Shown here one piece after another: positions 50,879 to 62,368 of a stretch of DNA of 64,000 nucleotides; position 1 is the first letter of the stretch, and each line of letters starts with the position of its first letter. The translations under genes and the position numbers were made by a program. This stretch comes from Lactarius indigo (taxonomy: Eukaryota > Basidiomycota > Agaricomycetes > Russulales > Russulaceae): NCBI GenBank assembly GCA_025766275.1, contig JAFKAC010000008.1:1612001-1676000 (forward strand). The letters run 5' to 3'. Under the pieces are notes generated by a model that was not told the DNA's origin, ran no database searches, and saw nothing but the letters and a program-made list of their open reading frames with translations.

Positions 50879-53229
50879 ATGTCTGCTCTTCTCTTCGAAC
50901 TTGCTATATATGCCCTTGTAGCGCTGGCTTGTGCTGCCATTCTTGTTGTCCTTAGACATGGGCTTAGGCAGCGGAGCCTCCGGAAGATTCCAGGGCCGTC
51001 GAGTCCGTCTTTGTTCTGGGGTAGGTTCTATGGGTTACAGTAAAACTGGACACATGTCGAAAGAATGAGCAGGTCATTGGCGTCACATGTTCAACCCTTA
51101 TGCCTTTTCATTCCACGAAGAGCTATTCAGGACATACGGGACCGTAGCACGCGTTTATGGTTTTTTGGGGGTGAGTCCGGCTAGCGAAATCATAGCTATT
51201 GCGATATCCCGTACTCAATGTAGGTGACTGGAACAGGACATACAGCTTGTGGTATCTGACCCGACGGCATGCAACAACATTTTTATCAAGGATCAACTCA
51301 TTTTCGAGCAAACAGAGGCGTTCAGAAAGTATGTTTTTTTTTTTTTCCCGTTTGGGTAAGAGCTACCACTGGTCTCAAACCTGGGTTGAGTAGCTCGAAT
51401 ATGCAGACATTTGGACCAACGCTTGTTGCTACGCACGGTAAGGCGATTGTTCCCAAAATCCTCGTCTGCACTCGCGAAATTTGTAATTTACCTAGGTGCT
51501 CACCACCGGAAGCAACGGAAATTGCTAAATCCCTTATTCAATGTCAATCACATGCGGTACATGATCCCAACTTTCCATCGGGTTACACGAAAGGTACTCC
51601 CAAAGCTTGCATATACGAACCAGTGGTCTCAACTTTGATAGCTTTGTGGAAACCTCGAGTCAATTGTGTCGGATGGCCCTCAAGAGATCAACATCGCCGA
51701 TTGGATAGGTAGGTTTGCGCTCGAACTCATAGGAGAGGCTGGTCTCGGGTATTCCTTTGGTACTCTCGAAGGCAGAAACGACGAATATTGCAGAGCGCTC
51801 AACGAGTGGATGTCAGTCCAACGATGCTTGTAAGACAGCGTTAGTCTGACTTGCTTTCTAGGCCAACTATGTCCTCTCTTGCGGTTTACCGAAACCTGTT
51901 TCCTTATGTCCACAAGGTCTTCCATCCCAGAGTTCTCAAGTTGGTGGGAAGAATGTTGCCCTGGCCGAAATTGAATCACCTCATGGACATTTCTGAGACC
52001 ATGAACACCGAAGCAAGGCGCATTTACGAGATGAAGAAGAGGCTACTGGAATTAGGTGATGATGCAACCGTCAAACAGATTGGCGATGGCAAGGATATCC
52101 TCAGTCTTCTCAGTATGTGTGACGTAGCCTCGTTTTGAACGAGGACCCTAATGTGGTGATTTATAGTGCAAGCTTGTGTTACAGAATCCGAGAACGATCG
52201 GCCAAGCGAAGAGGAAGTGCTTGCACATGTCACGTATGCCTTCATACGCTCTCGATTGGGCGCCTCTAATGACTAGAGTATTTCCTTTAGACTCCTACTT
52301 TTTACGGCGACAGATACGACATCATCGGCTCTATCCCGGATTATACATCTACTTGCACTGTATCCCGACGTCCAGGATAAGCTCAGAAAAGAGCTGAAAG
52401 AAGCTTGTGAGGAAAATGAGGAAGAACTGACACACGATCAACTTGTGTCTTTACCCTTCTTAGAGGCCGTGTGTCGCGAAACTCTGCGTCTGTAAGCTGA
52501 CAGTCCTGGATCTCCGGATATGTATTGAAGTTGCTACAGGTACCCGCCAGGCTCCGGAGTAATGAGAACGTATGCCGTGCGCTAATTCCGTCTTACAGTC
52601 CTTCAAACTCACCAGCCAGCAGCGCACGAAATGATGTTGTCCTTCCACTTTCTTCCCCTATTCACGATGTCGATGGTCGCGAAATGCATGAAATCTTCGT
52701 ACCGAAAAACACAAACTTATTCATCCAGATCTATAATTTGAACCGTGACCCATCGATTTGGGGGCCCGATGCAACCGAATGGAAACCGGAGCGTTGGCTG
52801 GCACCACTTCCTGAGAGCGTTGCAAATGCAAATATACAAGGAGTCTACGCTAACACGTGAGTGTAATAGATCCGGGCCATAGTAGCTCCCTGTTTCTGAG
52901 TGCTTTGTTAGTATGACGTTTATCGGTGGCCCGCGATCTTGCATGTGCGTATGGCTCTACCTTATTGAGCTGACCTGGGATGACCCTTGGCGCATAGTGG
53001 ATTCAAGTTCTCACAACTGGAAATGAGTAAGTGTGCGGCGTGAGGCATCTTACAAATCTAATTCCTCTGTTTAGAGGTTGCGTTGTCACAGATCATTCCT
53101 GCCTTCCGATTTGCGCCCGCTGAAGCCGACATAGTTTGGAGATTTGGCGTTATTGTGAATCCATCAGTAAAGGGATTGATAGAGTCTTTCCTTCCTCAGC
53201 TTCCGGTGGTGGTATCTCGAGTAGTATAG
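50879..53229 (+). CDS. Cytochrome P450, CYP5150-like (copy C)
   Basis: ER-anchored monooxygenase with the same 14-exon structure as copies B and D. The start MSALLFELAIYALVALACAA (50879) gives the anchor, then RKIPGPSSPSLFWG and HWRHMFNPYAFSFHEELFRT. Marks are VVSDPTACNNIFIKDQ, GAHHRKQRKLLNPLFNVNHM, LLLFTATDTTSSALSRIIHL (I helix), EAVCRETLRLYPPGSGVMRT, WKPERWLAPLPESVANANIQ and FIGGPRSCIGFKFSQLEM (heme Cys). The stop is TAG at 53227-53229 after VVVSRVV. A poly-T run at about 51331-51345 lies inside an intron near the donor of the exon encoding TEAFR. All junctions keep frame, so the gene looks intact, about 520-530 residues. Confidence 0.85.
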
Positions 53230-53553
53230 GTACTTTGACATGCATTTGCTTCGACTTGGTGTGCACCCCAGTCCATCATCGGTTCTCCCTATACATTCGT
53301 CATGATATTGGAGCCAGTACTCCGAGTCACTAGTGACTAGTGACTGCCAGAATTGTCATCGAAGTTCGAGTTTACGTATTTCGCAGACCCTTTGGACCCT
53401 ACCTCAGTTTAGTTCTCGTAAACCTCGGGGTTCCGTTCCTTACGTCTCTATTGTTTGCGTAGACGCTGGTCTTTGTCATTGTCACATGTCCTGGGATATC
53501 AATGGGTTTAAAGAAACTAAAAAAGAGCTTCCGGATCGCTACTTCCTTTCGGC
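53230..53553. other. Spacer between tandem P450 copies C and D
   Basis: 324 bp holding the 3' end of C and the promoter of D. No other feature is seen. Confidence 0.5.
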
Positions 53554-55868
53554 ATGTCTGTCCATTACTTCGAACCTGTCGCATATGCTCTTGTAGCCTT
53601 GGGCGGAGCGGCTTTTCTCGCTGCTCTTAGACACAGGTTCAGACAGAGGTGCCTTCAGAAGATTCCTGGGCCGCCAAGCCCCTCTTATTTCTGGGGTAAG
53701 GTTCACTTAGAGAAACACGGGACAGATGTTGAAATGAATGAGTAGGGCATTGGCGTCATATGTTCAACCCTTACGCCTATTCATTTCACGAAGGACTATA
53801 CAGGACATACGGGGCAGTGGCACGCGTCTCTGGATTTTTGTGGGTAGGTCCTCCTGGCAAAGACTTTGATGCCCCATGAAATCACTTGGAACAGGACACA
53901 CAACTTGTGATATCTGACCCGAAGGCATGCAACAGCATTTTTTTCAAGGACCAGGTTTTTGAGAAAACAGAGGGTTTCCGCACGTACTGCTTTCCTTATG
54001 AATTATGACTGGAGCTTTTCTAACTTGAGAAGTCTGGACAAGCAGGCATTTGGTCCGGCGCTTTCGACTATGCCAGGTATGCAAATTGATGTTAAACTCA
54101 CATACTATGCGATAACTCGCCAACTCCTTAGGAACTCACTACCGGAAACAACGAAAGTTACTAGTCCAAGCATTCAGCGTCAATCATTTGCGGCGTATGA
54201 CCCCAACTTTCCATAGACTTGCACGACAGGTACTCTTGATCACTTTCTCGCACGAACACGATTTCATTCTCCATAGCTGCGTAGAAAAGTCGAGTCAATT
54301 GTGTTGGATGGCCCTCAAGAGATCGACATCGCCTTTTGGACGGGCAAGCTTGCAATCGAAGTTATAGGAGAGGCTGGCCTCGGGTATTCTTTCGGTGCTC
54401 TTGAAGGCAGACACGACGAATACTGCATAGCACTCAAGGAGTGGATGTCAGTACAATGAATACTTGAAAGACGGTATTAGTCTGACTGTTTTCTAGGCCG
54501 GCCGTGTCCTCTTTTGCGGTTTACCGAAACCTGTTTCCTTATGTCTACAAGGTCTTCCATCCCAAAGTTCTCAAGTTGGCGGGAAGAATGTTACCATGGC
54601 CGAAGTTGAATCGTCTCATGGACCTTTCCGAGATCCTGAACGCCGAGGCAAGGCGTATTTACGAATCAAAGATGAAGTTACTGGAACTAGATGATGATGC
54701 AACCGTCAAGCAGGTCGAAGATGGCAAGGACATCCTTGGTATTCTCAGTACGTCCGACACAACGCGTTTTTCCGATTGAAGGCTCTGACGTGATGGTTTA
54801 TAGTGCGAGCTAGTGCGGCCGAATCCGAGAACGATCGACTGAGCGAAGAGGAACTGATTGCACAAATGGCGTATGCCCTACGCATTATTGATACGACACT
54901 AATGACTAGAATATTTTATGTAGGACCCTCGTCAATGCGGCGACAGATACGACATCATCGACTCTATCCCGGATTGTACATCTACTTGCGCTGCATCCAA
55001 AAGTCCAGGACGAGCTCAGAAAAGAGCTGAAAGAAGCCTCTGAGGAAAATGAGGAGCTGACGCACGATCAACTCGTATCTTTACCTTTCTTAGAGGCTGT
55101 CTGTCGCGAAACTCTGCGCCTGTAAGTTGGCAGTCTTGTTTCTCCGGGCACATATTGAAAGCCACTACAGTTACCCTCCGACTGCAGGAGTAATGAGGAC
55201 GTACGCGAATGATCAGTCCCGTCTCACAGTCTTTCGTACTTACTAGCTTGCAGCGCACAAAGTGATATCGTCCTCCCGCTGTCTTCCCCCATTAACGATG
55301 TCGATGGTCGCGAAATGCACGAAATCCTCGTACCGAAAAACACAAACTTATTCATCCATATCTATAATTTGAACCGTGACCCATCGATCTGGGGGGTCGA
55401 TGGGGCCGAATGGAAACCGGAGCGTTGGTTGGCACCACTTCCTGAGAGCGTTGCAAGTGCAAACATACAAGGCGTATACGCTAACATGTGAGTGGAATAA
55501 GTCCTTGTTACAGTAGCACTGTTGTTAACTGCTCTTTTAGGATGACATTTATTGGTGGCCCACGGTCTTGCGTGTGCGTATGGTGCTGGCTCTGCATTAT
55601 GGATATTTGGGCTGACCCTTACTTCGTTCAGTGGATTCAAGTTCTTACAGTTAGAAATCAGTAAGGGAAATGTGTTGCAAGATATCTTGTGGATCTAACC
55701 CCCCGTCTCTGAGTAGAGGTTGCATTGTCGCAGATCATTCCTGCCTTCCGATTCGCGCCCGCTGAGGCTGACATAGTTTGGAGATTTGGCGTTATTGCGA
55801 GTCCATCGGTCAAGGGATCAGTCGGATCGTACTCTCCTAAGCTCCCGATCTTGGTATCTCGGGCATAG
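53554..55868 (+). CDS. Cytochrome P450, CYP5150-like (copy D)
   Basis: The tandem neighbour of copy C, same exon plan (14 exons, about 520-530 residues). The start MSVHYFEPVAYALVALGGAA gives the anchor, then QKIPGPPSPSYFWG and HWRHMFNPYAYSFHEGLYRT. It carries VISDPKACNSIFFKDQ, GTHYRKQRKLLVQAFSVNHL, LVNAATDTTSSTLSRIVHLL, EAVCRETLRLYPPTAGVMRT, WKPERWLAPLPESVASANIQ and FIGGPRSCVGFKFLQLEI (heme Cys). It ends ILVSRA at TAG 55866-55868. The early region (FEKTEGFRTSLDKQAFGPAL) has diverged most from C, where substrate contacts are expected, so the two probably differ in substrate (inference). No break was found. Confidence 0.85.
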
Positions 55869-56129
55869 GTGATACCCCTTCCGTGATTACTTTGGTATAA
55901 TTTCCACTCCAACCTCTCTGTGACCGTCTTTTGTTGTCCCTGATCGATGTACATTTACGAATCGTGCTTCGAGGACGATTACTCTAAAGCGTCTATCGAC
56001 TAGGCGTTCAGTCGCGTGTGTGGTACACAATTGGACTATATCCTATCATTCGCGGATGGTGAGTGTCGCGGCGGCTGAAACGCTAAGACGTAGCAGCTCG
56101 CTCAGGCTATCAGAGTACTAGAAGTCATC

Positions 56130-56690
56130 GAGTTTAACGCCTTGCCGCCGGATCTCCCATTTCCATTCCCGACCCACCAGTGAGTGAGATGCGAAGGCAC
56201 TCCGTTCCGCAATCCGCCGCTCGAGGAATATCGTAATAGCGTACTGAGTAATGCTGCGGAAGTCGCGCATGATCTCGCCCAGTATTAGTGTTCCGGGCCT
56301 TCATGTACTGTACTCTGCCCACCAATGTCCACGCCTCCCGCCTTCCGTTCTATTACAGTAAGTTCGTGTGAGCGTGGTCCTAAAGGCAAGCCCGGGTGAG
56401 TGCTCTTGAAGCATGCGCATGCGTCGCAGGAAACCGAAGTTGAAACTGCCAGTGTGCACGGCAGTGTTAGGGGCTCGCCTGCACGGCACAGAGTCCAGCG
56501 AGGAACTGGGCAAACAACAGGGTACGAATGAATCTCTACACCTGCGTCCTACACTGCAGATATGCGGTACTATTAGAGGTAGCCGCGACAGTAGAAGGTA
56601 TCCGAAAGCCGTAGATGAGATCATGATATTGCAATTTGCAACGAATCTTCGGCTGTGGACGAGAGAACGCGAACAAGACCGCGAATAACC
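56130..56690 (-). pseudogene. Decayed fragment of a COG8 gene
   Basis: This stretch aligns, with many substitutions and gaps, to part of the intact COG8 gene at 62.4-64.0 kb and in the same orientation. The best blocks are 56218-56252 against 63097-63127 (CGCTCGAGGAATAT ... GCGTACTGAGTAA), 56380-56435 against 63260-63315 (CATGCGCATGCG and CACGCGCATGCG cores) and 56497-56530 against 63366-63395 (AACTGGGCaAACA). On the minus strand one frame reads ITQYAITIFLER, matching VTQYAAIFLER of COG8. No long frame survives. It is a relic of a partial duplication or of a translocated old copy. Confidence 0.6.
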
Positions 56691-57033
56691 CGAACTCTAA
56701 CTGTTCAGAGCACCCAAGGGGCATAGACTCAGAGAGGCGCTAGTGAGCTGGTCTGTTAGAACGCGAAGCTGGGTTTTTCGTGTATATACAACGATATTTA
56801 TTTATTTATTGGTTCACGGAGTCACGGAAGCCAACACCACTGGCAACTCATCGCTCTCAGGAGACGCAGATCGCATAGAAAGCGACAAAACCAGCACCAA
56901 AAGAACATAAATTATAAGTTCGTATTCAACTTTCGTAACTCAGTTATCTCTATCGAGGGAGTCTAGCAACAAAAAAAAAAGTAAGCGCAGGTTGCGACTT
57001 GGCGATTGCACGGCCCAACCATGACCCACTGTT

Positions 57034-60000
57034 TTACGTGGGATTAGGTGATTCACTTATTTCGTAAATCTCGGGGACAACGAAGGCACCCGATTGAGCT
57101 CCATCTGCAGCATTGGTATGGCCGGACCGGGAAGCAGTTTCTGCAGTCGCGAGCTCAGGAGATCCCGGTCTTGGTGAGCGCGGTGTCGGTAGTGTACTCG
57201 GCGACCGGGGGTAGATGTTGGCTGCCGGTGGCACGGCGTGGTGCTGAATATTGCGTCGTATGTACGGGAAAGATGGGTTGAAAGGTGAAATGAATGGAGA
57301 TTGGAACATGTGGGAGGGTTCTGAAGCACTATGATAGGTCGTGTACTCGTTACGAGAATAGGGCGGATATGTCAGAGTAGTGCTCTGTGGATCGGGGTGT
57401 ACGTCCATGGCGAATTCTAAGAATACGTCAGTAAGAAACCTCAGGAAATGGCGTGAGACAGCACCTCTGTCATTCTCGTTTGTCGGTGGGGCCTCGTATC
57501 GACCGTCAACAATGACAGTCGAGGAGGAGCCTGAAGCGTCGCTAGATCTGTTACGGCTAGGCCTCAGCTCTCGCGACGAGGATAACCGTGGCTGCACGAA
57601 GGTCGAAGTTTCGAAATCCGGCGCTCGTAAATGGTCACCCGGACCTGACTCTTGGGAGGCAGAAGGACGGAGTTCAAAAACCTGTTCGATCTTCTCAAAT
57701 AATGGTCCCAACTTGTCCTCACCCCTATCGCAGCTCTTCGAGATAATGTCCCGGAGTTGACTTAAGTCTTCCCAAACTTCAGGAGAGGCGCCCTTCAAGG
57801 GTAGAATTGAGTCGTTCGCCATACTCTGCAGCAGATCCAACAAATTCTTCAAGTCCAGATCATTTAAGTCCGACTCTTCGAACGGTACCATAGTTGTCGC
57901 CAAACGTCCTAGTTTGCAAAAAATCAGCAGTGGTCCGTCCTGCACAGCTTTTGTAAGCATATCCTGGGTTTTCGTCATGAACCCGGCGTCGACATGACCC
58001 CCATCGATGAAGGAACTCCAAAACTCCGCATCCTCTTCACCCCCTACGCCAAGGGTGTAGAACAGTCTTGCGAGAGAAGCGACGTCCCACTGTGACCGGA
58101 AGACCACAGTACCATTTCGATTAGCCTCCCTGGAAAATTGAGCTAAGAGCGCTCTGCAGAATCGGGCCTGGGTGATGCTGATGCGGAAACTCAGGGCCCT
58201 TCCGATGAATGTGCCTTGGAAACAACGTGCGACGAATATTTCGAAGTGTTGCCCTAGTGATCCAAATTCGGGAGTCCGCCAGTCCACATTCTGGGAATAT
58301 TCTAGGACGATAAATGCCTTGTCAAGTATCATGCAGCAAGCCACAAAAATCCTCAACTTCTCTGGGATCGGGACATCTTCTCGCAAGGCGTTCAGGAGAT
58401 TATCTTTCAGACAGGTCCATAGGCCGTCTTCACGGATGAGGCCCTCCATGAACTTGGTGGATTCGTAATGATCGGTAACGGAAATGAAACCCGGGAGACA
58501 ACTTGCGAATTCCTGCAAGAGGTTGGGATTCCGAAGGTGCTCCTTTCCAAACACAATCTCGGCCCTGCCGTGATATTTGTGGTGGTTTAAAAACACCACG
58601 CTGAGACGCTGTCCTCGGGCCACCGCGTCCAAAAACTCGAGGAGGGGTGTGAGTTTGGAGCTTCGTCCTTCAGTCTGGACGCGCTTGCGTGTTTCGTTGT
58701 GCACGTGATTGAACCGCGACAGTACAGAATCGGATACTTCGGTCCGAGCGATCCTAAGTCCTTTCAGGAGGAGGTCGAGTGTCTTCCAACAAAAGGAAAG
58801 TTTCGAAGGATCAACGTCATCACGGGAAACAACGGCTTTGGCGAGTAAGGTCAGATTGACCAGAGGGCCGTCGTGCAAGAGAGTCTGCAACATTGTCTGG
58901 TCCATCTGTGATTGTTCGGACGTGGTTCCTGGGAGGGGGATTAAGCTGTGGTCCTGTTGCGCGCCCGACGTAGCGTCTCCCGTGAAGAAGAACGTGTGCA
59001 AGGGAACAAGGTAAGTGAGAGTCTGTGGTGACTCGCTTGCCGATTCTGTGAGCTGTGTCAGGAGACCGTGGAAAGCAATCCCCCTGGCACAGGATGCGCG
59101 CAAGGCCACTATCGAATCCGCCTCCTTGCACAACCCGCTGAGTGCTTTGATAACTCCCCGGATGTATTTCTTCGGCACTCCCTCCGCGTCTTCGCTTGTC
59201 GTCTTCTTGGTGCAGGAATTAAAAATTGTCGACAGAGAATTAGCGCAAGCTAGCACTCGGTTCGTGCATGCTTCTTCAGGAAGTTCGAAAGACGCCGCGC
59301 ACGCCATGAGGTGGGCCTTGATACGCCTCAGGATGTATTCGGCGGTCAGAACCTCCGGAACGTGATCTGAGTCTGTGAGGGGGGAGCGGATATATCCCTG
59401 GAGTCCTTCTAAGAATTGGTCCATGTCCATATCGTCTAGGGAATCATTGCCTGTAAAAAGCCATTCCATAGCGTAAGCATCGAGCTTAGGCGCCACCTCA
59501 TCCGCCTCCTTCAACAGAAAACGCGTTCTGTCGAAACTAAGGCCGCTGAAATACTCGCGTCGTATCAGAGGCCGAGGAGGGAGGCGCCACAAAGGCCGCC
59601 ATATGGTGTGATAAAGGAACAGGAGAGCCGTGACACATGCCATGGCACAAGATCGAAGTGGAGGGGTCAGAGCCGTATGGTAGGGGGAATTGCCGAAAAT
59701 GAAGGGAGATACGCTGAGAACCGCATAAACCACCGCCAACCCCCAGAAACAGCCGTGGGCGACTGCACCGACAGTTTCGTCAAAGGCACCAAGAAAATCC
59801 CCGAGTGCCCAGAAAAATAGGAAGACAGAAATGTGCAAAAGCACGTGGACGCCATACATAAACCTCTTCAGTTGGAATTGGTCGATGCCTTGATACAGAT
59901 AAGTCCGCACACGCCCCCGCTTGTGAGGCGTCGCGCGTGGATAGGCATACTTGATGAATTCGCGGATCCATTGTTGGATAAGAACGGACGCAAGAACGCT

Positions 60001-60610
60001 TGTCATACTAAAGAAGAGACTGAGAAACATGAGGACATTCACGCGAACGGCGGCGGGAGGACTCGGCGAGGACGAGGATGAGGATTGAGTGGCCCCAGTG
60101 GGTTGGTTGTTGCCGGGCTGAAGAGTCTTGTAGGTTTCGATGATAAAACTTGCAACTACGGAAGAGAAAAGGCCGTTCTGTAACGTGGTACTCAGATTCC
60201 GTGCATTGTGGGATCAGCCCAGACCTGGGGGCCGCCTCTTACCAGAATTAGCATCGATTGCGTCTCGCCAGACAGGCTATCAACGAGCTTCTGGTCGTAT
60301 TTTTCTGCCTCTGACCCATAGAGCTTCCAGTACGCGGCAGAAGTGTCTCCGTATTCATGAACTTTGGATGGTTTGTCTGCGAGAGTAAAAGCTAAGCTAG
60401 AGAATGCGTACCTTCGCTTTCCCATTTCTTTTCCTCATCTCCATTGCATTTTCCTTCTTTACTACTCGAAGACGGGGGTTTCTCAAGAACTGTGGGGCAA
60501 ACAATGGATGAGATTTTGCAGGTGGTCATGACATCGACGCTGACCCTCTGGTTGAGCTTCCACATCTTTCGTTGCATCCATGAAGTGCACACTACTGGTG
60601 CCACCTGCAA
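57034..60610 (-). CDS. DUF6535-type membrane protein of unknown function
   Basis: A large protein of about 1100 residues. A 5' set of small exons encodes DKPSKVHEYGDTSAAYWKLY, then GSEAEKYDQKLVDSLSGETQ and SMLIL, joined at 60177 to NGLFSSVVASFIIETYKTLQ and a Ser/Pro linker. Then come membrane helices (VLMFLSLFFSMTSVLASVLI, ISVFLFFWALGDFLGAF, CFWGLAVVYAVLSVSPFIF, CAMACVTALLFLYHTIW). This is the N-terminal DUF6535 module (YWKLYxxEAxxYDxxL plus four helices) common in Agaricomycetes. The remaining 800 residues are soluble, helical and without a motif I know, ending in a Pro/Ser-rich tail. The long second exon is uninterrupted for over 1000 codons, unusual next to its intron-rich neighbours. The start codon is uncertain (60610, or an internal ATG near 60529). 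Confidence 0.75.
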
Positions 60611-62368
60611 ACCGCGGTGCTTTATAAAGCGTGGAACATAGGTCTAAGAAGTGATAATAGTTATATAGGGGTTCTAAAGGTCGGCCGATCACCCAGATGG
60701 AAGACCTAGAATTAAATGCTTCCGCCTATAATTTCGTATTCGTGTGATGCGTCACTTGTAGCGAAACACAACACAGGTCAATCAATGGATCTCGACGCTG
60801 TAAATGCGAGCTCGCCGCCATTCGCGGACAGGATGCATCCACGCCGCCTTTCTGGAGACAAGTGGGACAGATTCAGTGTTTAAAAGGCAACGGAAAGGAT
60901 AAATATTATGGGTGTCCGCGGCGGAAGTGGAAGTAGAGTGATTCCAAACCGTCAGACTGATGCTAAGCGACCAACGTGGAGTCTGTGAAGTCTCAGGAGC
61001 AATTTGTCCTTTGAGGGATAGTGATAGCCCAAATTACGGCGGAGCGCTGAGTTTGTTCCCTGCCGCATTTGCGCCGTATGAACGAGGAAAAATGGAGCCG
61101 GCCATGATGCACGAAGCCTGAAGTAGCGCGGGGCCCTCATACCACCGTCACACCGAATGTGTGAGAAGCGTCAAGGATGCCAAGTGGGGCCTGCAGCAAG
61201 GCGGCCAACGCCAGTAATCGTGGGAATTTCCGCATCCGACTTTAATCACCGTGACAGTTGTATGCTCAAGCGCTCAAGCTCAAGCTCGAGCTCATGGGCC
61301 GCCTGAGGCACTAAATGAAAAGGATTCGATTCGATGCGGAAAACTTGGTCCTCGCCGTCGCTTATGGCTTGCATTGGCGTGAATCGGTCTGGAATGGCTG
61401 CGTCTAGGCCACTGACAATTGTCAGAACGCAGGGGAACAGGAAAAATTTTCAAGGAAAGTTTCCCATATGCATGCTCGTCGCCGCCGAGCCATCGGACTA
61501 CTATACCCCACAAAAATGGATGCGCTTTCCCTTGTGACTTTTTGTCTTTACCAGCAGAAAATACCAAGGAAAATGCCTCAGCCCACCACACCTGCAGTAC
61601 ACACAGCTGAAGATGACTTTTGGCGCCATCAGTCATCCTGCTCGCCGTCCACAAGCAAGCATGGACCCCCAACCACCACCACAACTCGACAGCGTGCGAT
61701 AACGTGACGAAGCAAATACCGCCGCTGAGAGGCACTCGGCATGCGATGATGCCCACGAGGATGCTGTTGCCGCCGGCGGGACACTCCTGCGGTGACTCTG
61801 CCAACGCTCGACGCATGCGATCCCGACTGCGTTACCGCCCGTTGAGACACCCAGTCAATGCAAGCTCGAGCTCATACAGTGCAACCCCCGAAACGGTGAG
61901 GAGAACATCAGGATATCAGCGGCAACGATATCGATGGCGACGGCAATGCAACGTCGTACTCTTCGTAGTCCTCACGATCGCTGCTGTTGTCACCAGCGAC
62001 GACAGCAACAGCGACGCGACGATGACAGTGACACCGCCAACGTCACTTGCGAATGCGGGTTGCGGAGAAGACGAGCGCACTACCCATCACATTGTCCACA
62101 TTACAATTTCTCCCTCTTCGTTCTCAAACGTCTGCGGACGACCAAGTATTTATCTTGAATACATCCCGAATACAAATTGATTTTTTAATGACGACGAGGA
62201 CGATGGTGACAGCGACGACAGCAATGTTTACGAGGTGGGTTTCCGGAGACCAAACGAATGACAGAAAACAAACCAACGAAATGTCTAATTTCCGATGCCA
62301 CTAGAAATGAAGATACCGACACCATCCCAGCCGAATGAATGCAGCCCAGACGCAGGCAGGAGAGACGA
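60611..62368. other. Intergenic, low-complexity, no confident gene
   Basis: About 1.76 kb upstream of the DUF6535 gene and downstream of COG8. It contains a CTCAAG/CTCGAG-type simple repeat near 61264-61295 with an echo at 61862-61872, and GACGAC/GATGAC-rich tracts at about 61990-62035 and 62190-62230. The plus-strand frame at 61620-62180 is a product of this simple composition. Confidence 0.5.

Noticed and set aside
61620..62180. 186-codon plus-strand frame upstream of the COG8 3' end
   Set aside because: It derives from GAC/GAT- and CAC-rich simple sequence and gives an Arg/Ser/Thr-rich product with no family features.
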